A stretch of 64,000 bases of DNA from JAWKIJ01 sp041394325 (GTDB lineage Bacteria > Actinomycetota > Acidimicrobiia > Acidimicrobiales > Microtrichaceae). The notes beneath the pieces were generated by a model. The model was not told the origin of the DNA and did not search any database. It saw only the letters and a program-made list of their open reading frames with translations. A program made the translations under genes and the position numbers. Each line of letters begins with the position of its first letter. The stretch's first letter is position 1. The stretch covers positions 930,001 through 994,000 of the forward strand of contig JAWKIJ010000001.1 in the NCBI GenBank assembly GCA_041394325.1, read 5' to 3'. Below are positions 52,419 through 61,606 of this stretch, in pieces.

Positions 52419-53777
52419 ATGACGGTGATGATCCCCCCCACCCCTGGTGACGACGGCCGGATCCCTCCACACAACATCCAGGCGGAGGAATCGCTGCTCG
52501 GGGCAATGCTGCTGAAGCAAAGCGCCATCTCCGACTGCGTCCAGGTCGTTCACGCCGCCGACTTCTACAAGCCGGCGAACCAGCACATCTTCGACGCCAT
52601 CGCCGGCCTGTACGCCGCGGGCGAGCCGGTGGATCCCGTGACGGTGGCCGCCGAGCTCCAACGTGCCGGTCTCTTGGACTCGATCGGGGGATCGGCGACC
52701 TTGTTGACACTGATGTCACGCACCCCGGCCGTCTCCAATGCCACGCACTACGCACGGCTTGTCGAGGAGACGTCGTTGCTGCGCCAGCTCGTGTCGACCG
52801 CAGGAACCATCGCCGAGCTCGGATACGCACCGCTCGACGACGTTCCGAAAACCCTCGATTACGCCGAATCGCTCATGTACGAGGTCGGCCAACGGCGGAT
52901 CACCGACACGACCAAGCACCTGCGGGAGTTGCTCGACGACTCCCTCGACAAGCTCCAGATGCTTGCCGATCGCGGGGACGAGATCACCGGAACCCCTTCG
53001 GGCTACACCGACCTCGACCATCTCACGCGAGGACTCCAACCCAGTTCCCTCGTCGTCGTCGGCGCCCGACCCGCGATGGGCAAGACGGCATTTGCCCTGG
53101 GGGCAGCGGCCAACGCGAGTATCCGGTCCGGAAAGAACGTGCTGTTCTTCTCGTTGGAGATGAGCCACCTCGAGTTGACCGAGCGGCTCCTCAGCTCGGA
53201 GGGGCGGATCAACGCCTCGAAGATCCGAACGGGCGCGCTGGTAGAGACCGACTGGGACAAGGTCACCCGTACCATGGCACGGCTGGGCGACGCGCCGCTG
53301 TGGATCGACGACAACCCGAACCTCACGATCATGGACATCCGGGCCAAGGCCCGGCGCTTGCAAAGCAAGACGGGCCAGCTCGGATTGGTCGTGGTCGACT
53401 ATCTCCAGTTGATGAGCGGGCGGGCCAAGGCCGCGAATCGCCAGGTGGAGATCTCCGAGATCTCTCGTGGGCTCAAGATCCTCGCTCGCGAACTCGAATG
53501 CCCGGTCATGGCCCTGTCCCAACTCTCACGGGCCCTCGAGTCGCGCGGCGATCGAAAGCCGATGCTGTCGGACCTCCGCGAGTCGGGGTCGATCGAACAG
53601 GACGCGGACGTGGTCATGTTCCTGTATCGAGACGAGGTGTACAACCCCGACTCCCCCGACAAGGGCAAGGCACAGGTGATCGTCGCCAAGCACCGGGCGG
53701 GGCCCGTCGGAAGCTGTCAGCTGGCGTTCCTCGACTACTGCACCCGATTCGAGAACATCGCGCATCAGGAGAGGTGA
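52419..53777 (+). CDS. dnaB: Replicative DNA helicase DnaB
   Basis: 452 residues with no intein, though this family often has one. N-terminal primase-binding domain (PHNIQAEESLLGAMLLKQ), linker helix, then RecA-like motor with Walker A GARPAMGKTAFAL, DYLQLMSG Walker B and SQLSRALESRGDRKP, DLRESGSIEQDAD motifs. The ATG has no obvious Shine-Dalgarno and lies 101 bp after rplI. Unwinds the fork; DciA in this window is its likely loader. A methyltransferase gene starts 7 bp after its stop. Confidence 0.96.
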   Translation: MTVMIPPTPGDDGRIPPHNIQAEESLLGAMLLKQSAISDCVQVVHAADFYKPANQHIFDAIAGLYAAGEPVDPVTVAAELQRAGLLDSIGGSATLLTLMSRTPAVSNATHYARLVEETSLLRQLVSTAGTIAELGYAPLDDVPKTLDYAESLMYEVGQRRITDTTKHLRELLDDSLDKLQMLADRGDEITGTPSGYTDLDHLTRGLQPSSLVVVGARPAMGKTAFALGAAANASIRSGKNVLFFSLEMSHLELTERLLSSEGRINASKIRTGALVETDWDKVTRTMARLGDAPLWIDDNPNLTIMDIRAKARRLQSKTGQLGLVVVDYLQLMSGRAKAANRQVEISEISRGLKILARELECPVMALSQLSRALESRGDRKPMLSDLRESGSIEQDADVVMFLYRDEVYNPDSPDKGKAQVIVAKHRAGPVGSCQLAFLDYCTRFENIAHQER

Positions 53778-53784
53778 GCGTCAC

Positions 53785-54423
53785 GTGCGGCGCATGCTCG
53801 GCGGTGGCGCGTCACAATGGGTCGATGGTGGATCCACGATGAGCAACGGCGCCACCCAGGGCGGTCCCGCCGTACCGTCGCCGTTCGACCGGCTCGCCGC
53901 CGCCGGGCACCTGATCCATGCCGAGGCGGGGTTCGTCATGGGCTTCGGACCGCGGACGGTGCTCGTGGCCGGGTGTGGCGCGGGTCGGGTCGCCATCGAG
54001 TTGTTCCGACGCGGGGTGACCGTGGTGGGAGTCGATTCGAGTCTCGCCCTCCTCCAGGACGCCGCGGCGGCTGAACCCGGTGTCGAATGGTTCCGGAGCG
54101 ACTTGGATGCCCTGTCCCTCCCCGACCCCGACTCCCCGAGCCATCTACGACTCTTCGACATGGTGCTCGTCCCGGACGGGGTCGATCTTCGTGGCAGAAA
54201 TCCTTCCGACACTGCCTTGGCCGCGATGATGGACCACCTAGTGGACGGAGGCTTCCTGGTGGTGGGCCTTGCCCGGCCACGGGATGCGGTGACGCGGCAC
54301 GATCTGGTCTGCACCGGTCTGGGAATGGTGCCCGAGGCGCGGTTCGCGTCGTGGACCCGGGAGCCGTGGCGACTCGACTCGGGTTATGCGGTGTGTGTCC
54401 ACCGTCGTCCGATTCCCGATTGA
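53785..54423 (+). CDS. Class I SAM-dependent methyltransferase
   Basis: 212 residues. SAM motif VLVAGCGAGRVAIELFRRGV with VVGVDSSLALLQDAA and DMVLVPDGVDLRG. GGAGAGG lies about 10 nt before the GTG at 53785, although MSNGATQ at 53839 is an alternative start. The gene begins 7 bp after dnaB, so it may be read with it. The substrate is not identifiable; it may modify a small molecule since no RNA-binding domain is seen. Confidence 0.72.
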   Translation: MRRMLGGGASQWVDGGSTMSNGATQGGPAVPSPFDRLAAAGHLIHAEAGFVMGFGPRTVLVAGCGAGRVAIELFRRGVTVVGVDSSLALLQDAAAAEPGVEWFRSDLDALSLPDPDSPSHLRLFDMVLVPDGVDLRGRNPSDTALAAMMDHLVDGGFLVVGLARPRDAVTRHDLVCTGLGMVPEARFASWTREPWRLDSGYAVCVHRRPIPD

Positions 54424-54428
54424 AGTGG

Positions 54429-54983
54429 TCAGACGGCGACCGGTGTCGCCCAATCGGGCCGCCGGGTGGGGTCCGCGGTATGGAACGTGACCTGCGGTGG
54501 ATCGTCGAACCGGTCCGGTTCCGCCATGTCGATCACCGCGGCCGCCCGATCGCGCTCGTCGTCGGTCAACGCCCGGGTGTCGTGGCACCACTCGACGAGG
54601 ATGCCGTTCGGATCGACGGTGTACATCGAGTGGCAGAAGCCGTGGTCGATCTCCACGACGTCGAAACCCAGGTCGAGCCATCGGCCCCGAGCATCGTCGA
54701 GGCACTCGGCGCTCGGTGCGTCGAACGCGAGATGGTTGACCCAGTCGGGAAGGCCGAGATCGGTGGAGATCGCGCCTCTGACCACGTCGATTCGGTCGAT
54801 GTGCAGGTCCCAGAAGGCGAGGAGGCCGTTTCCTCCCGTGTCGTAGAACACGTGCTTCGCCCATCCACCCTGTGGCGTCGGCGCCATCACGGCCTTGACC
54901 AGTTCGAATCCCATCGCCTCCGTATAGAAGCGATGTGTTGTCGTCATGTCCGGCGTTGCGAATGCCACGTGGTGGAACGCCAC
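54429..54983 (-). CDS. VOC-family (glyoxalase/dioxygenase-like) protein
   Basis: 184 residues from GTG 54983. Two repeats of the VOC fold: FHHVAFATPDMTTTHRFYTE at the start and VNHLAFDAPSAECLDDARG, with PNGILVEWCHD near residue 140 providing the typical Glu/His metal site. This suggests a dioxygenase- or glyoxalase-type enzyme; the substrate is unknown. Convergent with the methyltransferase gene, divergent from nothing obvious; aat lies immediately upstream on the same strand. Confidence 0.75.
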   Translation of the reverse strand: MAFHHVAFATPDMTTTHRFYTEAMGFELVKAVMAPTPQGGWAKHVFYDTGGNGLLAFWDLHIDRIDVVRGAISTDLGLPDWVNHLAFDAPSAECLDDARGRWLDLGFDVVEIDHGFCHSMYTVDPNGILVEWCHDTRALTDDERDRAAAVIDMAEPDRFDDPPQVTFHTADPTRRPDWATPVAV

Positions 54984-55029
54984 CTCGGGACCCCCTGTAC
55001 CAATGGCGCACGGCGCGCGCCCGTGGCTG

Positions 55030-55755
55030 TCAGCGTAGGTCGGCGCTCCCGGACGTGGGCTTCCACGGCTCGTCCGGCCGGCGCACGGCCTCGGCGGCGA
55101 GCGGCAGATAGCGATCCCTCGGAATCTCCACTGCTCCGAGGCCGGACAGGTGAGCGGTCCGCCACTGCACGTCCAGGAGGGCGCCGTCACGAAGGCGAAG
55201 CCGTTCGACCAGGTGCACCAGTGCCACCTTGGACGCGTCGGTCTCGGTGTGGAACATGGACTCGCCGGCGAACAGCGATCCCAGGGCGACCCCGTACAGC
55301 CCACCCGCGAGCCGGCCGTCTGTGGTCCACGCTTCGACGCTGTGGGCGATTCCGAGATCGTGGAGGGCGCCGTATGCCCGCCGGACGTCCCGGGTGATCC
55401 ATCCGTGCGGTCGGCGCGGATCGGCACAGCGTCGCATCACCTCCGCGAAACAGGTGTCGACGGTGATCTCGAATCGGCGGAGCGATCTCCGGAGTGATCG
55501 GCTCACCACGAGAGCGTCAAGTGGAAGGATCGCGCGGGGATCGGGGCTGAACCAACCGATCCGCCTCCCGATGGGCATGGGGAACAGCCCGCGGGCGTAT
55601 GCGGCGATCAGCGTCGAAGGCGACCAGTCGGCACCGATCCCGACGAGCCCGCTTTCGTCGGGAGCCGCGAGGCGTCCCGGCAGCATCCAGAGGTTGGGCG
55701 GAAGGCCGAAGCGGAGCGGGAGTCGGTCTGCGAAGCCCTCGTCAAAGGTCATCAC
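55030..55755 (-). CDS. aat: Leucyl/phenylalanyl-tRNA-protein transferase
   Basis: 241 residues. Moves Leu or Phe from tRNA to proteins with N-terminal Arg/Lys, marking them for ClpS/ClpAP (N-end rule). Recognised from PDESGLVGIGADWSPSTLIA, YARGLFPMPIG and WFSPDPRAILPLDAL, the VDTCFAEVMRRCADP motif and the DVQWRTAHLSGLGAVEIPRD end. Tandem Met codons begin the gene. ClpS is not in the window. Confidence 0.95.
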   Translation of the reverse strand: MMTFDEGFADRLPLRFGLPPNLWMLPGRLAAPDESGLVGIGADWSPSTLIAAYARGLFPMPIGRRIGWFSPDPRAILPLDALVVSRSLRRSLRRFEITVDTCFAEVMRRCADPRRPHGWITRDVRRAYGALHDLGIAHSVEAWTTDGRLAGGLYGVALGSLFAGESMFHTETDASKVALVHLVERLRLRDGALLDVQWRTAHLSGLGAVEIPRDRYLPLAAEAVRRPDEPWKPTSGSADLR

Positions 55756-55797
55756 CGGACGGAGGCGCCGGGCTCGTCCGTCCGCGAAATGGTCGAC

Positions 55798-56649
55798 TCA
55801 GCGGGAGTAGTCGTAGAAGCCCTTGCCGGTCTTCCGTCCGAGTTGGCCGGCGGTCACCATTCGGCGGAGCAGCGGCACGGTGGCATAGTTCGGATCGCGG
55901 AACTCGTTGTAGAGGGCGTCGAGGATCGACACCGACGTGTCGAGACCCACCAGGTCGAGCAGCGCGAGCGGTCCCATCGGGAAGTTGCAGCCCCCTTTCA
56001 TCGCCGCGTCGATGTCGTCGCGCGAGGCCGTGCCGTTCTCGAGCATCCGCACGGCGTTGTTGAGGTACGGAAACAGCAGTGCGTTGACGATGAAGCCGGC
56101 ACGGTCTTGGACCTCCACCGGGTTCTTGCCGCACGCCGTGGCGAACTCCTTGACGGTGGTGATCGTCTCATCCGATGCGGTGATCGGGGCGATGATCTCC
56201 ACCAGGGACATCATCGGCGCGGGGTTGAAGAAGTGCACCCCGCAGACGTTCTCGGGCCGGCCCGTCTCCACCGCCATCTCGATCACCGGCAGCGTCGAGG
56301 TGTTGGTCGCGAGGATCGCCTCCGGCTTGACGGCGTGGTCGAGTTCGAGGAACAGCGCACGCTTGGTGGCGAGATCCTCCACCACGGACTCGATCACCAG
56401 ATCGCAGTCGTGGAGGTCGCCGATCCGCTCGGTTCCGGTGACCCGGCCCAGGATCGCGTCACGGTCGGCCGCGGTGAGCTTCTCCCGGCTGACCTGCTTG
56501 TCAAGGCCCTTCTCGAGGCTCGCGATGGTCGCGTCGGCGGTGGCCTGTTGCCGCGACCGGATCACGACGTCGAAGCCGGACTTCGCCGCGACCTCCGCGA
56601 TTCCCGAGCCCATGATTCCCGAACCGCAGATGCCTACTCGCTTGATCAT
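55798..56649 (-). CDS. 3-hydroxybutyryl-CoA / 3-hydroxyacyl-CoA dehydrogenase
   Basis: 283 residues. NAD-binding fold GSGIMGSGIAEVAAKSGFDV, catalytic FFNPAPMMSLVEII and CGKNPVEVQDRAGFIVNAL, and the C-terminal dimerisation domain with LGRKTGKGFYDYSR. Oxidises 3-hydroxyacyl-CoA in beta-oxidation or butyrate/PHB metabolism; the sequence does not decide chain length. Divergent from the S51-like gene. Confidence 0.93.
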   Translation of the reverse strand: MIKRVGICGSGIMGSGIAEVAAKSGFDVVIRSRQQATADATIASLEKGLDKQVSREKLTAADRDAILGRVTGTERIGDLHDCDLVIESVVEDLATKRALFLELDHAVKPEAILATNTSTLPVIEMAVETGRPENVCGVHFFNPAPMMSLVEIIAPITASDETITTVKEFATACGKNPVEVQDRAGFIVNALLFPYLNNAVRMLENGTASRDDIDAAMKGGCNFPMGPLALLDLVGLDTSVSILDALYNEFRDPNYATVPLLRRMVTAGQLGRKTGKGFYDYSR

Positions 56650-56778
56650 GGCGCAAAGTTACCGGTCGATAGCATCGGCGTGAAACGAGCCGTGTCGTGT
56701 CGACCGGCCCGCGTGGGCCGGAGGGCGGAGTAGGACTCGTCTCCGCACCTCGCGGCGAAGCACCGAACAAGGAGACCC

Positions 56779-57444
56779 ATGGCAGCGACGCTGGCGTTGA
56801 TCGGCGGTGCCGAGTGGACCGACGGTTGCACCTTCGACGCCGCCCTACTGGATCGTTCAGGGACGGGAAGGGTCGTGGTCGTGCCGACGGCGGCCGCCTA
56901 CGAGGATCCCGACGGGGTCGTCGAACGTGCCGTCACCTGGTTCGCCGGTCACGGCGCCGAGACGGAGGTGATCGAGGTGTACCGCCGTGCCGATGCGACC
57001 GGCGCCGCGATCGCGCCGCTCGCCGACGCGTCGTTCGTGTACCTCGCGGGCGGGTCGCCGATGCATCTCCGGTCGGTGCTCAAGGACTCCGACTTGTGGG
57101 TGGCGATCGTCGGGGTGTGGCGACGTGGTGGTGTTCTCGCCGCCAGTGGGGAGGCGGCGTCGGTGCTCTCGACTTCGATGGTCGACAGTCGCGGCGGGGC
57201 GTTCACCGTGGGACTCGATCTCCTCGGGTCGCTGACGGTGATCCCGCGTCACAACCTCTGGTCGGCCGACAAACTCCACCGCACCGTGCAGCTCGCGCCC
57301 TCGGCGATGACGGTCGCCGGAATCGACGAGGCAACGGCGCTCATCTGGGATGGTTCGTCATGGAGCACCGGCGGCGTCGGGCGGGTGAGTGTCTATCGAA
57401 ACGGCCACCTCGAAGCGATCGGCACCGTTCCACCGCCGGAATGA
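56779..57444 (+). CDS. Peptidase S51 / cyanophycinase-like protein, altered nucleophile motif
   Basis: 221 residues of the class I glutamine-amidotransferase-like fold: LALIGGAEWTDGCTFDAALL, VVVPTAAAYEDPDGVVERAV, YLAGGSPMHLRSVL. Where active relatives have GxSAG, this reads VLAASGEAASVL, so the serine nucleophile elbow differs and activity is uncertain. AAGGAG lies just before the ATG. Predicted cytoplasmic. Convergent with the cyclophilin gene. Confidence 0.7.
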   Translation: MAATLALIGGAEWTDGCTFDAALLDRSGTGRVVVVPTAAAYEDPDGVVERAVTWFAGHGAETEVIEVYRRADATGAAIAPLADASFVYLAGGSPMHLRSVLKDSDLWVAIVGVWRRGGVLAASGEAASVLSTSMVDSRGGAFTVGLDLLGSLTVIPRHNLWSADKLHRTVQLAPSAMTVAGIDEATALIWDGSSWSTGGVGRVSVYRNGHLEAIGTVPPPE

Positions 57445-57497
57445 CGACGATCTCGCGACGCGGGTACGGCGGCACTCCGGGGGTGGACCCGGGTGCT

Positions 57498-58325
57498 CTA
57501 GGACTCGGTGATCGTCACGCCGGTGATGGTCACCTTCTTCGTCGGTGAACTTTCCTCACCGCTCTCGCCCGTCTTCACCGGCGTCGCGGCGATCTTGTCG
57601 ATCGTGTCGGTCCCGGCGGTGACCTTGCCGAACAACGTGTACTGAGGGGGCAGGGAGGTCCCTTGTGAGCCGGTCACGATGAAGAACTGGCTGCCCTGGG
57701 TGTCGGGGCCACTGTTGGCCATCGCGATGGAGTAGTGCTGGTAGTCGCCCTTCTTGGGGAGCTCGTCGTCGAACTCGTAACCCGGTCCGCCCATACCGGT
57801 GCCGAGGGGATCGCCGCCCTGAATCATGAAGTCCTTGATGATCCGGTGGAAGATCGTGCCGTCGTAGAAGTGGTAGCGCGCAAGGAACACGAAGTTGTTG
57901 ACCGTTCGCGGTGCCTTGGCCGGATCGAGGGTGATGGTGAACTGCCCGTCGGACGTGTCGACGACGGCCTCGTAGTGCTTGGCCGGATCGATGCACATGT
58001 CGGGCGCCTTGGTGAACGCCGTCGCCCGGGCCGCGGCGCCGGTGGCGGGAGGACAGGTGGGTGCCACCGCCTTCTGGGTGGTCGGTACCGGGGTCGATTC
58101 GGTGGTGTCGGTCTGTTGCGTGGTGGTCGAACGAGTCGACGCGGTCGAATCCTCGTCATTGCCGGTGAGCAGCGTGATGCCGACGACCAGCAGAGCCAGG
58201 ACGAGAGGGCCGACGCCGACGTTCACCAGTCGTCGATGCCTGGCGGCGCTCTCCGCCGCCTTGCGGGCCTGCTCCGCGCGGGTACGCCCCTGTTCCTTCT
58301 GTCGTGCTCGTTTGTCGGTTCCCAT
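57498..58325 (-). CDS. Cyclophilin-type peptidyl-prolyl isomerase, membrane-anchored
   Basis: 275 residues. N-terminal basic cytoplasmic part, one membrane helix (VGPLVLALLVVGITLL), a Thr/Ser/Pro linker and an extracytoplasmic cyclophilin domain with FVFLARYHFYDGTIFHRIIK, FMIQGGDPLGTGMGGPGYEF and SQFFIVTGS. Assists folding of exported proteins. Two cysteines flank the domain. Divergent from lysC. Confidence 0.92.
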   Translation of the reverse strand: MGTDKRARQKEQGRTRAEQARKAAESAARHRRLVNVGVGPLVLALLVVGITLLTGNDEDSTASTRSTTTQQTDTTESTPVPTTQKAVAPTCPPATGAAARATAFTKAPDMCIDPAKHYEAVVDTSDGQFTITLDPAKAPRTVNNFVFLARYHFYDGTIFHRIIKDFMIQGGDPLGTGMGGPGYEFDDELPKKGDYQHYSIAMANSGPDTQGSQFFIVTGSQGTSLPPQYTLFGKVTAGTDTIDKIAATPVKTGESGEESSPTKKVTITGVTITES

Positions 58326-58384
58326 CGGCGGGCCAGGATAGGCCGACCTCGCCGCGGCTTCGGCTCACGCCGTCGCGGCACCGG

Positions 58385-58390
58385 TAGATT
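58385..58390 (+). promoter_or_regulatory. -10 box (TAGATT) for leaderless lysC
   Basis: TAGATT ends 7 nt before the lysC GTG at 58398, with no Shine-Dalgarno in between. Fits a leaderless transcript. Confidence 0.45.
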
Positions 58391-58397
58391 GCCGCCC

Positions 58398-59621
58398 GTG
58401 GCCCGCCTGGTGATGAAGTTCGGTGGTACGTCGGTGGGTGACCCCGAGCGGATTCGCAATGTCGCCGACTATGTGGCCCGTTGTGTCCGACGTGGTGACG
58501 AGATCGTGCTCGTGGTGTCCGCGATGGGGAAGGAGACCGACGAACTGCTTCGTCTGGCCGGTGACGTCTCCGACACCAGGCCCGGACGGGAGATGGACAT
58601 GTTGATCACCGCAGGCGAGCGCAAGGCGATCGCACTGGTGTGCATGGCGCTCGTCGATCAGGGGATCGAGGCCGAAAGCTATACCGGCAGTCAGGCGGGG
58701 TTCGTCACGGACAACAACCACACCGACGCGAAGATCCTCGAGGTTCGGCCCGAGCGGATTGCCGCAGCGCTCGACGCGGGGCGCGTCGCGGTCGTCGCGG
58801 GAGCACAGGGAGTGTCGGGGGAGCACGACGTGACCTTCCTCGGCAGGGGAGGATCGGACACCACGGCCGTCGCGCTCGCGAAGGCCCTCGACGCCGAGGC
58901 GTGCGAGCTCTACACGGACGTACCAGGTGTGTTCACGACCGACCCTCGGGTGGTCCCCGACGCCCGAAAGATGAGTTCGATCTCCTTCGACGAGCTGTTG
59001 GAGATGACGGCAACCGGATGCCCCAAGCCCGCGATGCGGTCGGTGGAGTACGCCCGTCGCCACGGCGTGCCGCTGCACGTCCGGTCCGCGTTCACGTGGG
59101 AGACGGGTACGACGGTGATGGAGGAGGAACCCGGCATGGAACACGCAACCGTTCGCGCGATCACGCACGACCTGAGCGAGGCGAAGGTCACGGTCGCCGG
59201 GGTGCCCGATCGGCCCGGGGTCGCCGCCCGGTTGTTCCGGGTGCTGGCCGATACCGGGGTCAACGTCGACATGATCGTGCAGAACGCCTCCGAGCAGGGC
59301 TACACCGACATCTCCTTCACCGTGCCGCACGACGATCTCACCAGGTCGCTCGACGCGGTACGAGGTGTCGGCGACGAGTTGGGCATCCGCGACGTCGCGG
59401 CCGATCCCAAGGTCGCACGGGTCAGTGTGATCGGCGCGGGGATGAAGACCAACCCCGGTATCGCCGCCACCATGTTCGAGACCCTCGCGGAAGCCGGCAT
59501 CAACATCGGGATGATCTCGACCAGCGCGATTCGCATCAGTTGCGTCGTCGACCAGGACGACGCGGAGCGGGCGGTGGCCGCGTTGCACGGCGTATACGAG
59601 CTCGACCGTTCCGAGTACTGA
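58398..59621 (+). CDS. lysC: Aspartate kinase
   Basis: 407 residues. Phosphorylates aspartate, entry to lysine, threonine, methionine and diaminopimelate. MKFGGTSVGDPERIRNVADY, then EIVLVVSAMGKETDELL and GRGGSDTTAVALA are kinase motifs. Two C-terminal ACT domains (VAGVPDRPGVAARLFRVLAD and VIGAGMKTNPGIAATMF) give feedback control by Lys/Thr. GTG at 58398 is leaderless-like. asd follows 67 bp downstream, the usual actinobacterial pair. Overlap of alpha and beta subunits, seen in some relatives, is not visible. Confidence 0.95.
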   Translation: MARLVMKFGGTSVGDPERIRNVADYVARCVRRGDEIVLVVSAMGKETDELLRLAGDVSDTRPGREMDMLITAGERKAIALVCMALVDQGIEAESYTGSQAGFVTDNNHTDAKILEVRPERIAAALDAGRVAVVAGAQGVSGEHDVTFLGRGGSDTTAVALAKALDAEACELYTDVPGVFTTDPRVVPDARKMSSISFDELLEMTATGCPKPAMRSVEYARRHGVPLHVRSAFTWETGTTVMEEEPGMEHATVRAITHDLSEAKVTVAGVPDRPGVAARLFRVLADTGVNVDMIVQNASEQGYTDISFTVPHDDLTRSLDAVRGVGDELGIRDVAADPKVARVSVIGAGMKTNPGIAATMFETLAEAGINIGMISTSAIRISCVVDQDDAERAVAALHGVYELDRSEY

Positions 59622-59675
59622 CCCCGACCCACCTTCGGCCCCCAATCGCGCTCGGTGGTCCGCTCGGGGCACCGT

Positions 59676-59681
59676 TAGCCT
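59676..59681 (+). promoter_or_regulatory. -10 box (TAGCCT) for leaderless asd
   Basis: TAGCCT ends 7 nt before the asd ATG at 59689. Suggests that asd has its own leaderless promoter besides read-through from lysC. Confidence 0.45.
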
Positions 59682-59688
59682 CGGCCTC

Positions 59689-60718
59689 ATGAGGATTGGT
59701 GTGGTCGGAGCGACAGGGCAGGTCGGTGGGGTGATGCGCACCCTCCTCCTCGAGCGTGAGGTGGACGCCGACACGGTCCGGTTCTTCGCGTCCTCGCGCT
59801 CGGCAGGACGGTCGTTGCCCTTCGGGGAACGGACGATCACGGTTGAGGACGCCGCCACGGCCGACTATTCGGGCCTCGACGTGGTGCTGTTCTCCGCGGG
59901 TGGATCGACCTCGAAGCTGCTGGCACCCAAGGTGGTGTCGGACGGTGCGATCGTGGTGGACAACTCGTCCGCGTGGCGCATGGACCCACTCGTCCCGTTG
60001 GTCGTGTCGGAAGTGAATCCCGAGGCCCTCGACTCGATCCCCAAGGGGATCGTCGCCAACCCGAACTGCACGACCATGGCCTTCATGCCGGTGCTCAAGC
60101 CGCTCGACGCCGCCGCGGGTCTCCGGCGGTTGGTGGTGACGAGCTACCAGGCGGTCTCGGGTGCGGGTCTCGCCGGGGTCGAGGAGCTCGCCGGACAGCT
60201 CCGTGAGGGTATGGGCTCGGAGCGGCTCGAGTCGCTCGCGTTCGACGGTGGCGCCGTCGAGCTCAGCCAGGGTCCGAAGTTCGTGGAACCGATCGCCTAC
60301 AACGTGGTGCCGTTCGCCGGATCCCTCGTCGAGGACGGATCGGGCGAGACCGACGAGGAGCAGAAGCTGCGCAACGAGAGCCGGAAGATCCTCGGCCTTG
60401 CCGACCTCGCAGTGTCGGGGACCTGTGTGCGGGTTCCGGTGTTCACCGGCCACTCACTGGCGATCAACGCGGAGTTCGAGCAGCCGCTGGCCGTCGCCGA
60501 CGCGGTCGCCCTACTTGCCGATGCCCCCGGTGTCGTGCTCGACAGCGTGCCCACACCGCTCAAGGCCGCGGGGACCGATTCGACGATCGTCGGGCGTACG
60601 GGTCGATCCGACGGTCGAACACGGCCTGGCGTTGTTCGTATCGAGCGACAACCTTCGCAAGGGTGCCGCCTTGAACGCAGTGCAGATCATGGAACTGTTG
60701 GGTGCTCGGGTCGCGTGA
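59689..60718 (+). CDS. asd: Aspartate-semialdehyde dehydrogenase, frameshifted near the C terminus
   Basis: About 343 residues when repaired. NADP fold RIGVVGATGQVGGVMRTLLL, active-site Cys in ANPNCTTMAF, then SGTCVRVPVFTGHSLAINAE. Around 60595 the first frame turns to Arg-rich nonsense, while the next frame gives VDPTVEHGLALFVSSDNLRK, then GAALNAVQIMELLG, the normal asd end with stop at 60716-60718. Two missing bases (such as CG) or one extra would fix it. ATG has a TAGCCT box 7 nt upstream. Product feeds lysine and threonine synthesis with LysC. Confidence 0.92.
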
Positions 60719-60773
60719 GGGGCACGGGACACCTCGGCAGGCACGACGACGGCTCTCCGACGCCGCGAGTCGG

Positions 60774-61025
60774 TCAGGGCGGATCGGTGACGTACCGCAT
60801 GGCGGCCGTCTCCAGTGAAAGATCGAGCTGAGCGGCCAACGACGCCAGCCAGGCGAAGACGTCGCCGAGTTCGTGGAGCTGCTCCTCCCGGGTGCCCTTG
60901 CGTACCGCCTGCGCGAGTTCGCCGAGTTCCTCGCACAGCCAGGCCACGGTTGCGGGCACCCCTCGCTCGGCATCCGCGTCGCCGTACAGCTCCACCATCA
61001 ACTGTTGGAACGCGGTGATCTCCAT
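60774..61025 (-). CDS. MazG-like nucleotide pyrophosphohydrolase
   Basis: 83 residues. The all-alpha NTP-PPase motif EELGELAQAVRKG (EExxE) followed by ELGDVFAWLASLA (ExxD) provides the Mg-binding acidic residues. It is a short single-domain member, likely a housekeeping enzyme clearing abnormal NTPs. Convergent with asd, 55 bp apart. The start gives MEITAFQQLMVELY, the usual N terminus for this group. Confidence 0.85.
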   Translation of the reverse strand: MEITAFQQLMVELYGDADAERGVPATVAWLCEELGELAQAVRKGTREEQLHELGDVFAWLASLAAQLDLSLETAAMRYVTDPP

Positions 61026-61076
61026 CGAACCAGGCTACGACGGGGTTCCGGCCCGGTCGGTCGTAGCCCGGGTCCG

Positions 61077-61547
61077 TCAGTTCTTCATGAAGACCTGCAC
61101 GGTGAATACCCGATGCTGGCCGTCGCAGTCGCCCCACACTGCCGCCGCCCCCATCGAGGTATAGAGGGGATCCATGATGTTGGCCCGGTGCCCGGGTGCG
61201 TTGAGATACGCCTGGTGCACCTGGGCGATGTCGCCCCCGTCTCCGACGTTCTCGCCGAGCTTCCTCCAGTTGCTCGGTGCGCCGTCGGCAAGGCGAGAGT
61301 GGGAGAGCGAGCACGAGTCGCGAAGCCGCTGTGCCCAACGATCGGCCTTGACGTCCAACATCACGTTCGACCGGAGCGTCGGCAGGCCTGCCTGCGCGCG
61401 GGACTGATTGACGAGCTGCAGCACGAGGTCGTGGTCCTGACGGGTCGATTCACAGCCGACGCCGACGAGGACCAGCAGCAGCGCTGCCGCGATCAGCGGC
61501 AGGAGACGACGCCGGTTCCGGGATGGAGGTGGGGGAGTCCGAGGCAC
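61077..61547 (-). CDS. CAP-domain (SCP-like) lipoprotein
   Basis: 156 residues. Signal helix LLPLIAAALLLVLVGVGC with a Cys suited to lipidation, then a CAP domain: LVNQSRAQAGLPTLRSN, ADRWAQRLRDSCSLSHSRL and GENVGDGG, and APGHRANIMDPLYTSMGAA. Bacterial CAP-domain proteins (YkwD type) are extracellular; function unknown, some link to cell-wall stress. Divergent from the rlmI-like gene with no shared operon. Confidence 0.9.
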   Translation of the reverse strand: MPRTPPPPSRNRRRLLPLIAAALLLVLVGVGCESTRQDHDLVLQLVNQSRAQAGLPTLRSNVMLDVKADRWAQRLRDSCSLSHSRLADGAPSNWRKLGENVGDGGDIAQVHQAYLNAPGHRANIMDPLYTSMGAAAVWGDCDGQHRVFTVQVFMKN

Positions 61548-61606
61548 GGATGTGCTATCGACTTGGCAGCGGTGGCACTTGATATTCGACTATCGAGATC
61601 GGTCAC

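Noticed and set aside
52419..53777. An intein in DnaB
   Set aside because: The helicase reads continuously through Walker A and the later motifs at normal length.
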